This document shows positions 5,950 to 6,016 of a stretch of 6,016 bases of DNA, piece after piece (the first letter of the stretch is position 1; each line of letters starts with the position of its first letter). The stretch lies in assembly GCA_021823945.1 (NCBI GenBank), contig JAKALW010000077.1:1-6016 (forward strand), written 5' to 3'. The position numbers were made by a program, and so were the translations under genes. This stretch comes from Microcaldota archaeon. GTDB taxonomy: Archaea; Micrarchaeota; Micrarchaeia; Anstonellales; VGKX01. Below the pieces are notes generated by a model. That model searched no databases. It was not told the origin of the DNA and saw only the letters and a program-made list of their open reading frames with translations.

Positions 5950-5966
5950 GCAGGCAGAATGCCTGC
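5950..5966. repeat. Perfect hairpin just after ecfA
   Basis: GCAGGCA (5950-5956) and TGCCTGC (5960-5966) form a perfect 7-bp stem with a 3-base loop, 18 bases after the ecfA stop. No T-run follows, so it is not a standard terminator. A second short hairpin, ATTGC-CCAG-GCAAT (5989-6002), lies 23 bases further on. Either could stabilise the ecfA mRNA 3' end or separate it from a following gene. Confidence 0.4.
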
Positions 5967-6016
5967 AAAACTGGGAACAAAATCTTCGATTGCCCAGGCA
6001 ATTACATAAGTTAATT

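Overview
The window looks like archaeal chromosome. The sequence evidence is: TATA-type boxes placed about 28-35 bases before start codons with almost no leader; a T-rich tract, rather than a hairpin plus U-run, directly after one gene; a single-subunit Elp3 of the archaeal kind; and an S-adenosylhomocysteine hydrolase with archaeal-type active-site sequence and no C-terminal Lys/Tyr tail. Base composition is near balanced, with frequent AAG, AGG and GGC codons. I cannot place it more precisely. A DPANN-type or other uncultivated lineage is possible but is a guess.

Layout. Bases 1-688 (minus strand) hold the first 229 codons of a gene that runs off the left edge. Its product is an array of about 31-residue helical repeats that resemble mTERF repeats, a family known mainly from eukaryotic organelles. 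Next on the minus strand is elp3 (847-2526), the tRNA U34 carboxymethyl synthase, complete. A 159-base divergent spacer separates it from ahcY (2686-3966, plus strand), the SAH hydrolase of the methyl cycle, which carries an unusual extra loop of about 12 residues in its NAD-binding domain. A 177-base spacer follows with oligo-T tracts, a strong two-tier stem-loop and a good TATA box. Then come the membrane S-component (4144-4938, RibU-like) and the ATPase (5111-5932) of an ECF-type vitamin transporter, separated by an unusually long, G-rich, potentially structured 172-base gap. The last 84 bases contain two short hairpins and no convincing EcfT start.

Functionally, elp3 consumes SAM and acetyl-CoA to modify wobble uridines, and ahcY recycles the SAH made by methyltransferases. 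The two share a divergent spacer with one AT-rich core. The ECF pair would use ATP to import a vitamin-type substrate through a T-component that must lie outside the window. I see no insertion sequence, CRISPR array, tRNA, rRNA or phage gene. The parts most worth a second look are the mTERF-like array, the AhcY insertion, and the structured spacers around the transporter genes.
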